This document shows positions 52,399-64,000 of a stretch of DNA of 64,000 nucleotides, in pieces. Both the position numbers and the translations under genes were made by a program. Origin of the DNA: Dimorphilus gyrociliatus (lineage: Eukaryota; Annelida; Polychaeta; Dinophilidae); contig CAJFCJ010000005.1 in assembly GCA_904063045.1 (NCBI GenBank), positions 4,296,689 to 4,360,688 on the forward strand, written 5' to 3'. Position 1 is the stretch's first letter; the number at the start of each line of letters is the position of its first letter. The notes below the pieces were generated by a model. The model saw only the letters and a program-made list of their open reading frames with translations. It did no database searches and had not been told where the DNA came from.

Positions 52399-52594
52399 GT
52401 GTCGTCCAATCTATACGACAGCCTACGTTAACAATGCGATCGGCGTTACCGTGACAAATCCAGCCGACTGCAACGTACCAACTGCAAAAACGCGTGGCAC
52501 CCGAGTCTTTGATCGCATGGGCGAGCGCGGCAAACGGCGATCGGTAGGGAACCGCACGATAGGCGCTGACGGCTTCACAAACTCACCGTTCTTC
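52399..52594 (+). CDS. Orphan exon-like segment, G+C-rich, strand uncertain
   Basis: On the + strand an acceptor (ACAATTTTCAG) and a perfect donor (TTCTTC|GTAAGT) bound 196 nt. One frame is open throughout: CRPIYTTAYVNNAIGVTVT...ADCNVPTAKTRGTRVFDRMG...ADGFTNSPFF. The minus strand is also open over the same stretch, with a good acceptor (TTTTTTTGTAG), so the strand is ambiguous. The segment is clearly more G+C-rich and CpG-rich than its surroundings. No partner exon was found; one could lie in the N run. It may be a coding exon of an unassembled gene or a CpG-rich regulatory segment. Confidence 0.35.
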
Positions 52595-52686
52595 GTAAGT
52601 GACGCTACAAAAAAAGTAAAGTTAACGTTCCGTCTGTGAAAGAGTGGAAAAGTAAGGAGAAACAAAATTATAGATAGGTAAAAAGT

Positions 52687-52777
52687 GAAGAAGAAGAAGA
52701 AGAAGAAGAAGAAGAAGAAGAAGAAGAAGGGGAGAAAGAAAGGAATAAAAGTAGAAGAAGAAGAAGAAGAAGAAGAA
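52687..52777 (+). repeat. (GAA)n microsatellite, two blocks
   Basis: GAA triplets at 52687-52729 and about 52753-52777, separated by a polypurine spacer, directly 3' of the orphan exon-like segment. The purine-only strand continues to about 52830. Confidence 0.9.
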
Positions 52778-52830
52778 AGTAAGGAAATAATAAAAAGAGA
52801 AAGAAAAGGAAGAAGAAAGGAAAAAACTTT

Positions 52831-54224
52831 GTAATGGAATAACCAAAGTATGTAAGTTTTTTCTTCTTATAAAAATAATATAAGAAATGAATTATTTAAG
52901 TTGCTAATTAAGCCTTTGACGACAAACTCAATAAATTGCCAGATTTAATATAAGCTCGGAGGGGTTTGGAATTAAAGTAGAGTAAACAAAATCCTGCTCC
53001 GAAATCCATTTAGAAGCATTGAACGTACAAACAATAAATTGACTATTCATGTTGGTAAACATTATCGATATTATCCTCATTAGTCTTAAAATGAATTTTC
53101 CGTTCCGCCACGGATAACTAGTCGATTTTCAAGATTTTCATCGATCATTCAAAAATATAATATTTTCCGTTTACTTACGATGGAGAAGGAGAGATTCTCT
53201 CTCTCTCTCTCTGTATTTATCTACTTCTCCGTCTGTTCTATTCTTCCTATTTTCTTTCACGCTATACCTATCCTTCTCCTCTTCCTCTTCCTCTCATCTT
53301 TCCTCTTTCCCTTTCCTCTTCCTCTATCTGTCTATTTGTTCCATTTTCTCTCTCTCTCTCTCTCTCTTTCCCTCGCTCCCCTCCCCCTCTCTCTACCCCG
53401 AACGCTCGACTAATATCGATCAATGGTAGACATATAATGATAATTTTATAATTAAACACAAAAAAACTCTTCTATCCTCTCTCTTTCTGTCTCGTTTTCC
53501 GCATTCGTCAAACAATGAACGCTGGCGCCGTGTAGCAGTTTGCAATCAAACGCAATAAGTCATAAACAAGCACAAAACAGCAACATAAGTGGCATATACA
53601 GCAGTCTTCTATTGAAAAACACGCTGTATATAAGTTAAAAAGAAAAAAGAAATAAAAAAACAAAGTCCATTTAGTAGGTCATAGTCAGTCGTTAACAATC
53701 AAAGAATATTGTAAATTTCTACCTATATACTGTATATATAAATTAGAGAAATATTAAAATGGATTAGTAGAAAAGCAGAAAGAACAAATGGGTTAATAAG
53801 AGAGTGGAAGAGCGAGGAAGAATATACTATATGCGAAACGAAACAAGAGCAAGATGTAGCCTATAGACTCTCTCTGGAAAGAGGCATCACTATAAAACTT
53901 ATACAATTTGATAACCCGGTAAACAATCTTTATAAACAGTATAAACTGAATGGATGTATGTAGTTAATACTTGTATATTTTAATAGCTTACATAAAAACT
54001 ATACCAGTTTTTATTTATTGTTTATGCCTTCATTTAAAATTTTAATATGTTGTTTATTGTTTGCCTTTTACAATTGAATTGAGTCCCATCTGTGTAATTT
54101 TGCAAAAAGACTTGGATTAGAGCGTTAATTCGGCCAAAAAAGGAACGCTTCTATGGGAATAATTATTCTTTCGGTTCGTCGAAGCGTTTAATTCGGACGG
54201 TAAAAAGAAAGAAAAAGAGAGGGA

Positions 54225-54260
<36 letters not shown>

Positions 54261-54286
54261 AATAGGGAAATTTACTTTTTTCAATA
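52831..54286. other. Intergenic up to the assembly gap
   Basis: It contains CT-rich tracts (about 53190-53215, 53345-53400) and a (GA)n run at about 54230-54258 immediately before the gap. No exon that I can support. Confidence 0.55.
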
Positions 54287-55252
54287 NNNNNNNNNNNNNN
54301 NNNNNNNNNNNNNNNNNNNNNNNNNNNNNNNNNNNNNNNNNNNNNNNNNNNNNNNNNNNNNNNNNNNNNNNNNNNNNNNNNNNNNNNNNNNNNNNNNNNN
54401 NNNNNNNNNNNNNNNNNNNNNNNNNNNNNNNNNNNNNNNNNNNNNNNNNNNNNNNNNNNNNNNNNNNNNNNNNNNNNNNNNNNNNNNNNNNNNNNNNNNN
54501 NNNNNNNNNNNNNNNNNNNNNNNNNNNNNNNNNNNNNNNNNNNNNNNNNNNNNNNNNNNNNNNNNNNNNNNNNNNNNNNNNNNNNNNNNNNNNNNNNNNN
54601 NNNNNNNNNNNNNNNNNNNNNNNNNNNNNNNNNNNNNNNNNNNNNNNNNNNNNNNNNNNNNNNNNNNNNNNNNNNNNNNNNNNNNNNNNNNNNNNNNNNN
54701 NNNNNNNNNNNNNNNNNNNNNNNNNNNNNNNNNNNNNNNNNNNNNNNNNNNNNNNNNNNNNNNNNNNNNNNNNNNNNNNNNNNNNNNNNNNNNNNNNNNN
54801 NNNNNNNNNNNNNNNNNNNNNNNNNNNNNNNNNNNNNNNNNNNNNNNNNNNNNNNNNNNNNNNNNNNNNNNNNNNNNNNNNNNNNNNNNNNNNNNNNNNN
54901 NNNNNNNNNNNNNNNNNNNNNNNNNNNNNNNNNNNNNNNNNNNNNNNNNNNNNNNNNNNNNNNNNNNNNNNNNNNNNNNNNNNNNNNNNNNNNNNNNNNN
55001 NNNNNNNNNNNNNNNNNNNNNNNNNNNNNNNNNNNNNNNNNNNNNNNNNNNNNNNNNNNNNNNNNNNNNNNNNNNNNNNNNNNNNNNNNNNNNNNNNNNN
55101 NNNNNNNNNNNNNNNNNNNNNNNNNNNNNNNNNNNNNNNNNNNNNNNNNNNNNNNNNNNNNNNNNNNNNNNNNNNNNNNNNNNNNNNNNNNNNNNNNNNN
55201 NNNNNNNNNNNNNNNNNNNNNNNNNNNNNNNNNNNNNNNNNNNNNNNNNNNN
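54287..55252. other. Assembly gap (966 N)
   Basis: A run of undetermined bases, entered from a (GA)n tract on the left. Any frame called across it is an artefact. Confidence 1.
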
Positions 55253-56217
55253 TATATACATTTATAACTCTATAGATTGTCTAACGAGCAGACTGCAAGG
55301 TGTATAATCCGAGTTAGAGTGTAAAGATGCTAGTAGAATGGAATATATGATGCGTGTATTCTTGATTTAAAAAGTCTGTATCAAGATATTCATAGTAGCT
55401 ACAGAATACTCTTTATATAGGTAGAGTGTAGTATAGAATACACGGCGACGCGTATATCTATCTATCTATATGCTCAGTAGTATGTTTCTTTATATGCTTC
55501 ACACAACGCCCCTGCATTAAAAATATACACTACTCTGATTAATAAAGCAAAGAAATGCGATGACAAACAAGAAAATTCAATAACCAGAACACACCTTACA
55601 GCTACTTTGTTTTCACGCAAGTTGGTACGTGCGTTTTTATGTTGTCTACGCCTATTCACAATTCTTATTAATTTTTATTAATTCTTGTATATTATCTTGT
55701 TTGTAATTGTTTGCAAACAAGAGCTTGTGTATACGTGCGTACGTATACGCGTATACGTCCGTTTACGCATTATGAGAACGACTGCGGCGTTACTCACGCT
55801 CACTTATCAACACAGTTCGTTTGCCATTTCACGGTCGTCTTCTACTATTTCTCTCTTTCCTTTTGATTACATTAATAAACCATTACGTCAACCTGTTTGT
55901 ACTCTAGTAACATATTGCTTAGTTTGTCAGTTATAGGCTAGTATAAAATGAAAACGAGAATAAGAAGATGGTATCGGCTTTCATTTATAAAGTCGGTTAG
56001 GGTTAAGAGTTGGAAATAAATTCTGTAGACATGTTTAAATTAACTCCATACTCTTTCTTTTTCTGCTTTTCCCCATTATTTATTATTTTTCATTCCCTCT
56101 CTCTCCCTCCCCCACTTTTTTTTTCTCTCTCTCTCTCTCTCTTTTCGTTGTCCAATAAATTTTCTAAATTAAATAATCTATTATTAGTTTTTTCTATTTC
56201 TCCTCATCAGCTCTGGG
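55253..56217. other. 5' flank of the ShKT-domain gene, with an 18-bp palindrome
   Basis: It contains a perfect palindrome ACGTATACGCGTATACGT at 55741-55758 and CT tracts near 56098-56145. An acceptor-like CCTCATCAG at 56202-56210, just before the first coding exon, suggests an untranslated exon further upstream. No coding exon seen. Confidence 0.55.
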
Positions 56218-57559
56218 ATGACTAGAATTTCAACTTTTGCTCTACTTTTATGCGCATGCATCATACGAACAACAGGTGAGTTGTCTCGCAAATATGTCTT
56301 ATTAATGAGTCTGAAATTGTCGGCATTTTCGAGTCCATCAAATAGTAATAGTCTATATTATGATAGGCCTAGAAAGTGCAAATTTTATTGTCATATCGTC
56401 CGTCAAACAAAAGCTTCATTAGAGTAAGTGCTTATGTTTCCCTTGATAATCACTTCAATAATCCAATCAACATTTCATAAGCTATCAGAGAGGTGCGCTT
56501 CCTCGTTTACCGAATAAGAATAACAATAACAGTAATAAAAAAATAACATTATACAATGAGAGAAATGGAATATTAAAAAAAAAGACCAGAGGTGAATTGT
56601 ATCTATAAAATCCCATCCTCCCGCTTCCCTTCTATAGTTTTTTTCTCTCTCTCATTCTACACCTCTCGACCATTCTCTCACTTTCCATCTCCCCTCGATT
56701 AGATAATTTCTAAGCGTTCCTGGAAAACACCGCGTGATGCCGTTACTGACAGTGTCCGGTAGTTACGTCAGCCTTAATTATAAGTATTACGCAAGACGAT
56801 CGAACGATTGCGTAAGATTTTGCGGCAGCGGGGCGAAAACGAATGCTGATTAGTGAATAAATAACAGAGTCGTGACGCACCTGCCTTTAAATTTCTCACG
56901 AGTGGTCCCCGTTTCGATCGTCTCTTTGCTACTTATATTATTCAGTTAATATCTCTCTGCTACCTTTCTTCTCATCATTTATACTTCCATCTCCCTCTTT
57001 TAGAATTACACCTACAATATGATTTTAATTCAGTGGTTTATATCAATAATGCTCCCTTCCTCTCCCTATTTTCCCAATGATTATAATCACTTTTTCGCCC
57101 CGCTTTGCAATATATCGTTTGAATAATTTATTCTTGTTCGACGTCGAATTCGCTAATCGAAAATTGCGCACTACGATTCAACCCCACAAATCTTTCCGAC
57201 TTAGCAAAAGACTCCAGATTATGCGAATCGTGACAAACTCTAGCTTTGCTTTTCTTCCTCTTCCTCTCCACAGAACCCTGTTCTTTTCATACGGCCACTA
57301 TTAACGGCCATAAATGCCTAGGATTTCTTTCCTGTTCCAACATGTGTTTATTTTCGGAGCTAACTTTCTCAATTTCATTCTTTTTCTCTTCTTCATTTTG
57401 TCGGATAACCTTGCGTTCCGTAAACAAGGCCCCGCCCACGTCACTGCTACTTTCGTCTACCTTTTGCCTCGTTTCTACCCTAGCAACCAACAGATTAAAT
57501 TAAAACATGTATATATGTATTTTTTCCTCGTCTCTCTCTCCATCTGCCCCCTCCCCCCC

Positions 57560-57592
<33 letters not shown>

Positions 57593-60500
57593 TTCTTCAT
57601 TCCACTCTTTCTCCCCCATACTCTATAACAATAGAGCAGAGACCGTCTATGAAATGCCAATAGTTACCTCCCTCTTACCCTGCTTCACCCCTTGGCTTCC
57701 GCCCATATCAGCCCTCCTTCCAGCCACGTCGAGTACCATCATCTGTAGAACGCCCCTCTGCGCTATAACTGTCCAACGAAACAGATAGGATCAGAAGCCG
57801 ACGTCCGCATTAAGCGCACTTTGATTACATGTTTAGGCCTACAACTAGCTCTTAATTATTACACGCTTCCTTTTTCTCCCTCTTCCGGTTCCGGGGCACA
57901 TACAGTGAGTCAAGATAGGGCATGCGAATTCCCAAACTTCCTAAGGGCAAAGAACAAAATGGGAAATGGTCGGATTTGGTACAGCGAGACGACTTATCTC
58001 ACAAACAGTGTAAAATATGAAAAACAGAAGAAGATAACCGTGGGAGAAGCAACGATAAATATTGAAATGTTTGTAAGTAGGCGTTATTTCCGGGAAGCGT
58101 TGCTTCCATGTTCTCCTTTGCTTCTCTTCCTCCCTTCTCCTCGTAATTGGAGCAAGGAGACGATGACGCTCTGTCAATAAGACGACTAAGCGTCATATTA
58201 ATTATGTTTAATAACCATAATGAAAAAATAATGACGAAATGTATTTTTATAGACGCCGTGCCTTACCGTCTCTGACGATTACGACTGTCACAGTCAACCC
58301 GTAACCCATGTGACCACCTGGACCTGTTTGGGACATTCTGTACTCGATAACCATTACAGGATAAAGATCGAGAACGAGAAGCAGTACGTGTTCACTCTAT
58401 AGGCCTTCATTTTAAACGCATTAGTAGCTATAACAACTGACTCCGGACACCGGAAATATGGAGGTGTTAACGGAAACGGTTTAAAAATATATATTTAATC
58501 TAGTGGAAAAAAACTTCTTGACCAATGGCTATTAAATATTATGGGGTTTTTTATTTATCAAAGGGTCCCGACACACGCTAAACAGCGCTTTTTCCTTCTT
58601 AGTCTACTTTCTTTTCTATTATATTCCTTTTATATTTAAATATTAAAAAAACGTTTGATTTCATTTTTTTTGCTTTTTTTTCTTCCCTTCATATTTCAAC
58701 AAACAACAGGGAAAAGGTTTTCAGCTGCGTCAAGTTCATTAAACGCAATGACAACGTCGTTCAAGTATATTCAGGTGAGTTGTATATTTTTACGAAAGAG
58801 GCGTCTGTTAGAGACAATTTCAACCCCGACCGTAGTACCCTTCGCTTCCGTATTTCCTCCCTTCAACCCATTCAACCGTTTGGCGGGTTTTTTTTTACCC
58901 GATTCGAATCAATCATCCCACTGTCCACCACCGAAATTGCGTCCTTTTCAAACTTTGGGGAATAAAGAATAAAGCTGACTATGACAATAGTAGGGACGAC
59001 ACTGAAGTCTAGAAGAACAACAACGACAGTAGGGGTTTGACCGGGGCACCCATAGACAATTTCCAAGAGGCAAACAGTTTGATACACAATGAACACATTT
59101 GCCCAATTTCGTCCCTTTTTTTATATTGCTCATTTAGCCGGTTCCTTTCAAATGTACCTCGGCTCAATGCTCGACACGTTTATCATTTTGTCCAACAGAA
59201 AAATATCAACCCTTAAGGGGGTAGTAAGAGGGCAAAAGGGTGAGTGGGCGGCTGTGTTGATGTGTGGTGAGAGAAAGGCGGCGGTCGATGTTTAAGAATT
59301 ATGTAACAAAATTGAATGGGCGACAAGAGGTGTTTAGTTTCGGGCCGCTCATTAAATCGCCATCCGTTCTTTTCCCGTCTTTTTGTTTTTTTATTATACA
59401 TTGCCTCTTTTACGTAGATGAGAGAAACTTTATATTTATTTACATCAAACAGTAGTCGATAAGGTATGCGTAAGGGTTTTCCCTTCTTTCTCTGTCTCTC
59501 TCCACGTGTCTCTTTCCCTTCGACAGATGAATATACTAACCACTTTCCTAGTTTTTGCTTCTAAAAACACAGCCAGTAAGAAACATACGCAATATACCTT
59601 ACCAAATCCATAACGTGGGGATTATTATCCTATCCAGAGAGGATAACATAGCGGATTAAAAAAAAAATAGCCTCAGGTGCTCATCTTTCTCCGCACTCTC
59701 TATTCCCCTCCCTCCCTCCCCCTCTCTCTCTCTCTGCCTGTCTGCCTGTCTGTCTGTCTCTCTCTCGCTCTCGCTCTCCCTCTCTCTCCCTTTGCTTATA
59801 GTTTATAAATAATAAAAATTCTCCGGAGCGGAGCGCAACGATACCTTACAAAAGAAACAAAACGAAATTGAGATAAACATAATGTACCTTGCGGTAAAAT
59901 ACGATTATATTGTCATTGCATCATAGAAGCTCAATGATAACGCAATCTCATCGCACTTAAGCTCCATTAGAATATTCTCCTTTTTATTCCATTTACACGC
60001 TACATTGTCGCTTTCCGTGTCTTGGCCTGCCAGGCTATGAAAACCTATACGCTAATATGGCAACAAACACTAACCAAATTACGCTATTTTATCCCTTTTT
60101 TTACGCTATTCCTATTAGAGGAATAAGAAATTATAGGTATATATCCTATAATCCGAGTGGAGCGTCACCACTAACAGACAATACATATACATCCAGGTAG
60201 ATAACCCCCTTTGCCTATCGTCTAACAGATGCTAGCCTTACAGTTTTAGTTATTGTTTTTTTTTCTTTCCTATTTTTTACTTAATCTGTTTCTCTCAATT
60301 ACAGCCGTTCCGAATACAGAGAACTTCGAGAAACTCTGCAAAGAAGAGGCCCTACAGAGAAAGGACTGGCCTTGGATAAGTGAGTAGACTAATCGCTGAA
60401 ATTATATTCCTATATTCTTTTCACCTTCTTTACTTACTTTTCTTTCTATCTTTCTCTTTTCTAATGAAAAAAAAATCAAAATTTCTCTTTTTCTCATCTA

Positions 60501-60687
60501 TCTTTCTCTCGCTCTACCGCTTAAGTAACGCTTATATAGGCCTAGGGGGGTTTCGGGGACGGCTTGAGTAACCTCTTATCGCCTAGCCCAGGGCCTTCGG
60601 TCGAAGAAAATGCCGAAGCAAACAATCCCCGACGAATCGAGTGTTTATCGAGCTGCCGCTTTCGGCAAACAGACTGAGTAAGAGAGA

Positions 60688-60722
<35 letters not shown>

Positions 60723-63307
60723 TAAGCGAGCTAGCGAACGAACAAACGAGCGAACGATTGAGTGAATGAGTAGAGGAAGAGAAGAGAGAGGAAAAAGTGT
60801 CACTCTTCCGCTTGGCTTCTTTAGCGCAAACTTGAGCGTAATTTACCTAATAATTGATTATTAGCTGTTTATTAAAAGACCTATTTTTATGTCGGAGAAG
60901 GTTAAAAGAAATTGCAGCCAAGTGATTAACAAGCGTCAAAAATTCTAAATAAGCAAAGGCTAAATGAATAAAGTAGCGTGTCTTTTAACGCGAAGAACAA
61001 GCTATGTGTAGAGAAATTACCAATTCCAATGTAGCGTATATTAAGTGGAAGAGTGAGCAAGATTAAACAACTCTAGATTGTAGTAATATTTCTCTTTCTC
61101 TTCTTTCTTCCATTATATTGTATATTCAATCAATGTCTCGTGTAAATAACGTATAAATTGAAAGAGAATTAACCTTATCTTTATTCAAAAAGAGAACTCC
61201 TCCTTTCTCTCTCTCGGAAAAATTGTTTTCTATTTTTTCTTTATTTAACATTAGCAGCTGTAAGAAATTACTTGCCAAAATAATAATACATAACTCCCAC
61301 ACGAAAACTACTCATCTTCTTATTTCTTCTCCATCTTTCTCTCTTTTTAGCTTTCTTCCTTTCTTCCTTCATCCATCTTTCTCTTATTCATTTGTTCTTT
61401 TTACGTGTGTATATATATACATGTATAGACTTTCTTCTTTTTCTTCCTCGTGATAAACTGACCCAATCTGATGTAGTCTAGTTATTTATTTCTTTTCTTC
61501 TTTTCTCGTTTCTTCTCTCTCTTTTCCTATATAATTAAATAAAAAAAATACTCTCTTCTTTTTATAGGTAAGGATAAAGATAGCTGGTCTGAATGTCCCC
61601 TATTGGGAGGCTTCGATTTCCGTAGTCATTGGATAAGTAAAAAGTTGCATCATCAAGAGGTAAGTAACTAAAGAAATGATGACAGAGTTGACGCGTAAAT
61701 TACATGGGATTTCTTAACTGCTCACCGATTTTCGATATTTTCCCCCCTGTTATTCATTTTTCTCTCTCTACTATTTTCTCTTTCTCCATTTCCTCTCCCC
61801 AACTCTCGCCCCCCTCCTATGAACGCCATCTCACCCATCTCAAAACGCTGTGACAATAATGGTGACGAAGACGCCGCCATTAACAGTGCCATACCACCAC
61901 CCAATCTCTACTTTTGAGCTGCCTCCTGCTGAAGAGAAGACAAGTTGAGATAAAAATGCCGGCGTCTAATGCATGCGAAATGAACTAACGGCGTTAGCGT
62001 GGTGGTACTCGCACGATTGTATACAGTTTGATTGATGACGCCGTATTGTGGGGTAACCCTGTCATTTGACCTTTTTCTTTTGATTCTTAGTAGAACGATG
62101 TAGTGGGCGGGGGCGGGGGGAGAGGGGGAGTAATAGAGGCCGTCAATAAATTCTAAACCTTACCCCAATCTACAACGACCCATTATAAAACTATAATAAA
62201 AAGCAATATTTTTTTCCTGCCGTTTACTTTTCCCTGAAATATTTCTTACTCTTTGAAAGAGGAAATAAATTTCTATTCGTCCTTTAGCTATGTCGAAAAG
62301 TATGGAGACCTTCAAGGCTGGAAAGCGAATGCGTGATGGGGGAAGGAATGATCTTCCACTTTCCACAGAACACGTGTAATCCTTTCGCAAAAAGGGGAAA
62401 ACGTGAGTCTTGATTTGATAAATTTTTAAACGGTCTTATCTGATTTTTCTATAAAGAAATTAGACGCTCGTTCCTCACACACTCCTCTTTCTCTTTCTAA
62501 TTCTTTGTTGTTATTTCAGATCATCGTCTCTACTGCTGGGCTCATTGGTCAGAAAGCGGCTACATTTTCATAGTTCTCGGCCAACATCACAAGCATCTAC
62601 CGCAATACGTCATGGTAAATTTCGCACAGCATTAATTAGGCCTAATTACTGCGTTGCCTTATATTCGAGATGGACTTTAACTCCTTATAGAATTCCAATG
62701 CTTTCTTAATATTCTACACTCGAAATCGACTAGACTCTAGGCTAATTAGGCATAAATGCTATGTTTACTTTCAATTAAGAGTCCTACCCGAAACAGAGAC
62801 TGCCGACGAATACGGAAATGATGTCAACGTTCAAAGCTAAACTCTACTTTAGCCCAGTAGCCCTTCTCGATTCTGTCGGGCAACCACCCGATAAAGTAAC
62901 AGCTATTCAATTAGAGATGGCCAGAAGTGGTAAGTGCCTTCCTCCTTTCTTCTAAATGAAATCTATGAACAAATATAACGAGCGCCATCTATTGGAAAAA
63001 AGAGGGAAAGGGACTTTGGATTTTTTAGGAAGATTAAAGGAGCATATATAGAGAATAGTTAGGTAACGAGAGAAAGGAAAAAAATCCAAGTTCGACCTGC
63101 ATTGGAGTAATATTGATAATCTTGTAGAAAGTAGAGACAGAGTAAAGAGAAATAGATTGCTTGAAAGAATTATTTAATAATATCATAAAGGGGGCGGGGG
63201 GTGGGTGCGAGGGAAGGGGTTTAGTAAAAGAAAACGAAGAGTTCATAAGAATAGCGATAGGGAAAGGAATAAATAGATATGGACATAGAGATAGAGAGAT
63301 AGAATAG

Positions 63308-63348
<41 letters not shown>

Positions 63349-64000
63349 GAAAGAGAGAGAAAGAGAGATAGATAGAAAAACTATCAAAGAAATATGAAAA
63401 AATAATAACAATAATAAACTAAACAGGATTAATAGGATTAATTTATAAAAGAAATAACAAAATATTGCAGAAGTGGGAAATTGTTACGATGAAGATCCAA
63501 TAGGATGCAAGAAGTTTGCAGCTGAAGGAAAGTGTTTTTCAACAGAAGGCAATTACAAGATTTATTGTCAAAAGTCTTGTAATCTTTGTAGTGAGTATAA
63601 TTATTTGATTTATTGAAGAAATGAGAAAATGCGTATAGGCGTAAAGGAGGTAAATTGAAAAAATACACGTTAATTATCATCTCAGCTCCTCGCGGCATGC
63701 CCCAAGGCGAATGTGCATTTTCGGATAAAATAACAAAGTCTTTGCATTGGTACCTGTTCGAGAATACATGGGAGGATTTAATTACATTTAAAAGTGCTGG
63801 TGATGACAGACTCGGCCGGTTAACCCAATTAAACTCTAGAAAACTTGGTACATTTACTTGTAAAAGTGTTGACAAACAATACAACAGCTACGAATACGCT
63901 ACCGTCTCCTATTATAACAACGGATGGTTTGTCTAATACTTAACGCCTTTAACGTCCTTTTTCCTAATCTATTTTTATAGCCGGCCCAGATATACTTGCA
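56218..64000 (+). CDS. Secreted Cys-rich protein, DUF7042-7045-like with ShKT domain (3' end beyond window)
   Basis: Eleven exons are visible: 56218-56275, 57906-58072, 58253-58383, 58710-58774, 60305-60379, 61568-61663, 62520-62614, 62782-62929, 63471-63590, 63686-63926 and 63981 onward. Exon 1 is a signal peptide (MTRISTFALLLCACIIRTT). Repeating extracellular motifs follow: ACEFPNFL...IWYSETTY, TPCLTVSDDYDC...TWTCLGH, SECPLLGGFDFRSHW, and later GECAFSDKITKSLHWYLFE. I remember this pattern (CxFP..W; CP..GGF.F) from the invertebrate DUF7042-DUF7045 proteins of unknown function, but could not check it. Exon 9 (residues 279-318) is a ShKT fold: six Cys in NCYDEDPIGC...GKC...YC..SC..C, found in many secreted invertebrate proteins. 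Exon 6 must use the second of two overlapping donors (GAG|GTAA|GTAACT) to keep phase. The first intron is 1.6 kb. Confidence 0.82.

Noticed and set aside
54281-55261. 326-residue open frame
   Set aside because: Consists of N bases; artefact of the gap.

Overview
This is a eukaryotic, almost certainly invertebrate, genomic window. It is A+T-rich and full of microsatellites: (GA)n/(CT)n, (TA)n, (GAA)n and (ATTC)n. Every multi-exon gene has GT-AG introns, many of only 57-70 bp. The gene content is metazoan (forkhead, TALE homeobox, OFD1, calpain, CUB and VWD proteins). Very short introns, a FoxQ2-type gene, a divergent TALE gene and a DUF7042-7045-like secreted protein together suggest a compact-genome spiralian, for example a Dimorphilus-type annelid. 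That placement is an inference, not something the sequence proves.

Layout, left to right. The 3' end of a secreted EGF + VWD protein gene (+, 413-1223). A single-exon FoxQ2-like forkhead gene (-, 1646-2737), divergent from an 11-exon multi-CUB surface or secreted protein (+, 3386-9577). A small unrecognised membrane protein (-, 11547-14617). An 8-exon calpain homologue whose catalytic Cys, His and Asn positions all appear replaced (-, 15833-19931). PI4KB (-, 21147-24742) head-to-head with FBXO9 (+, 27498-30068), with a perfect GTCACGTGAC palindrome between them. A C2H2 zinc-finger gene (-, 31120-33844) head-to-head with OFD1 (+, 34354-44609, 25 exons). An AAAP-type amino acid transporter with 15 exons (-, 45193-48057). 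An 8 kb gene-poor stretch with one orphan exon-like segment and a 966-base run of N (54287-55252). Finally, a secreted protein gene with a ShKT domain that leaves the window on the right (+, from 56218).

Two complete genes lie antisense inside introns of OFD1: a two-exon TALE-class homeobox gene (39465-40884) in the intron 39328-41160, and a single-exon gene of unknown function (42120-42989) in the intron 42080-44201.

Exon structures were built by hand. Each junction was checked for GT/AG sites and for reading-frame phase across the intron, so complete models keep one open frame from ATG to stop. Protein names come from remembered family motifs; no database search was run. Functional links between neighbours are few. 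OFD1 is a centriole/cilium protein, PI4KB makes Golgi PI4P, and FBXO9 is a substrate receptor of SCF ubiquitin ligases.
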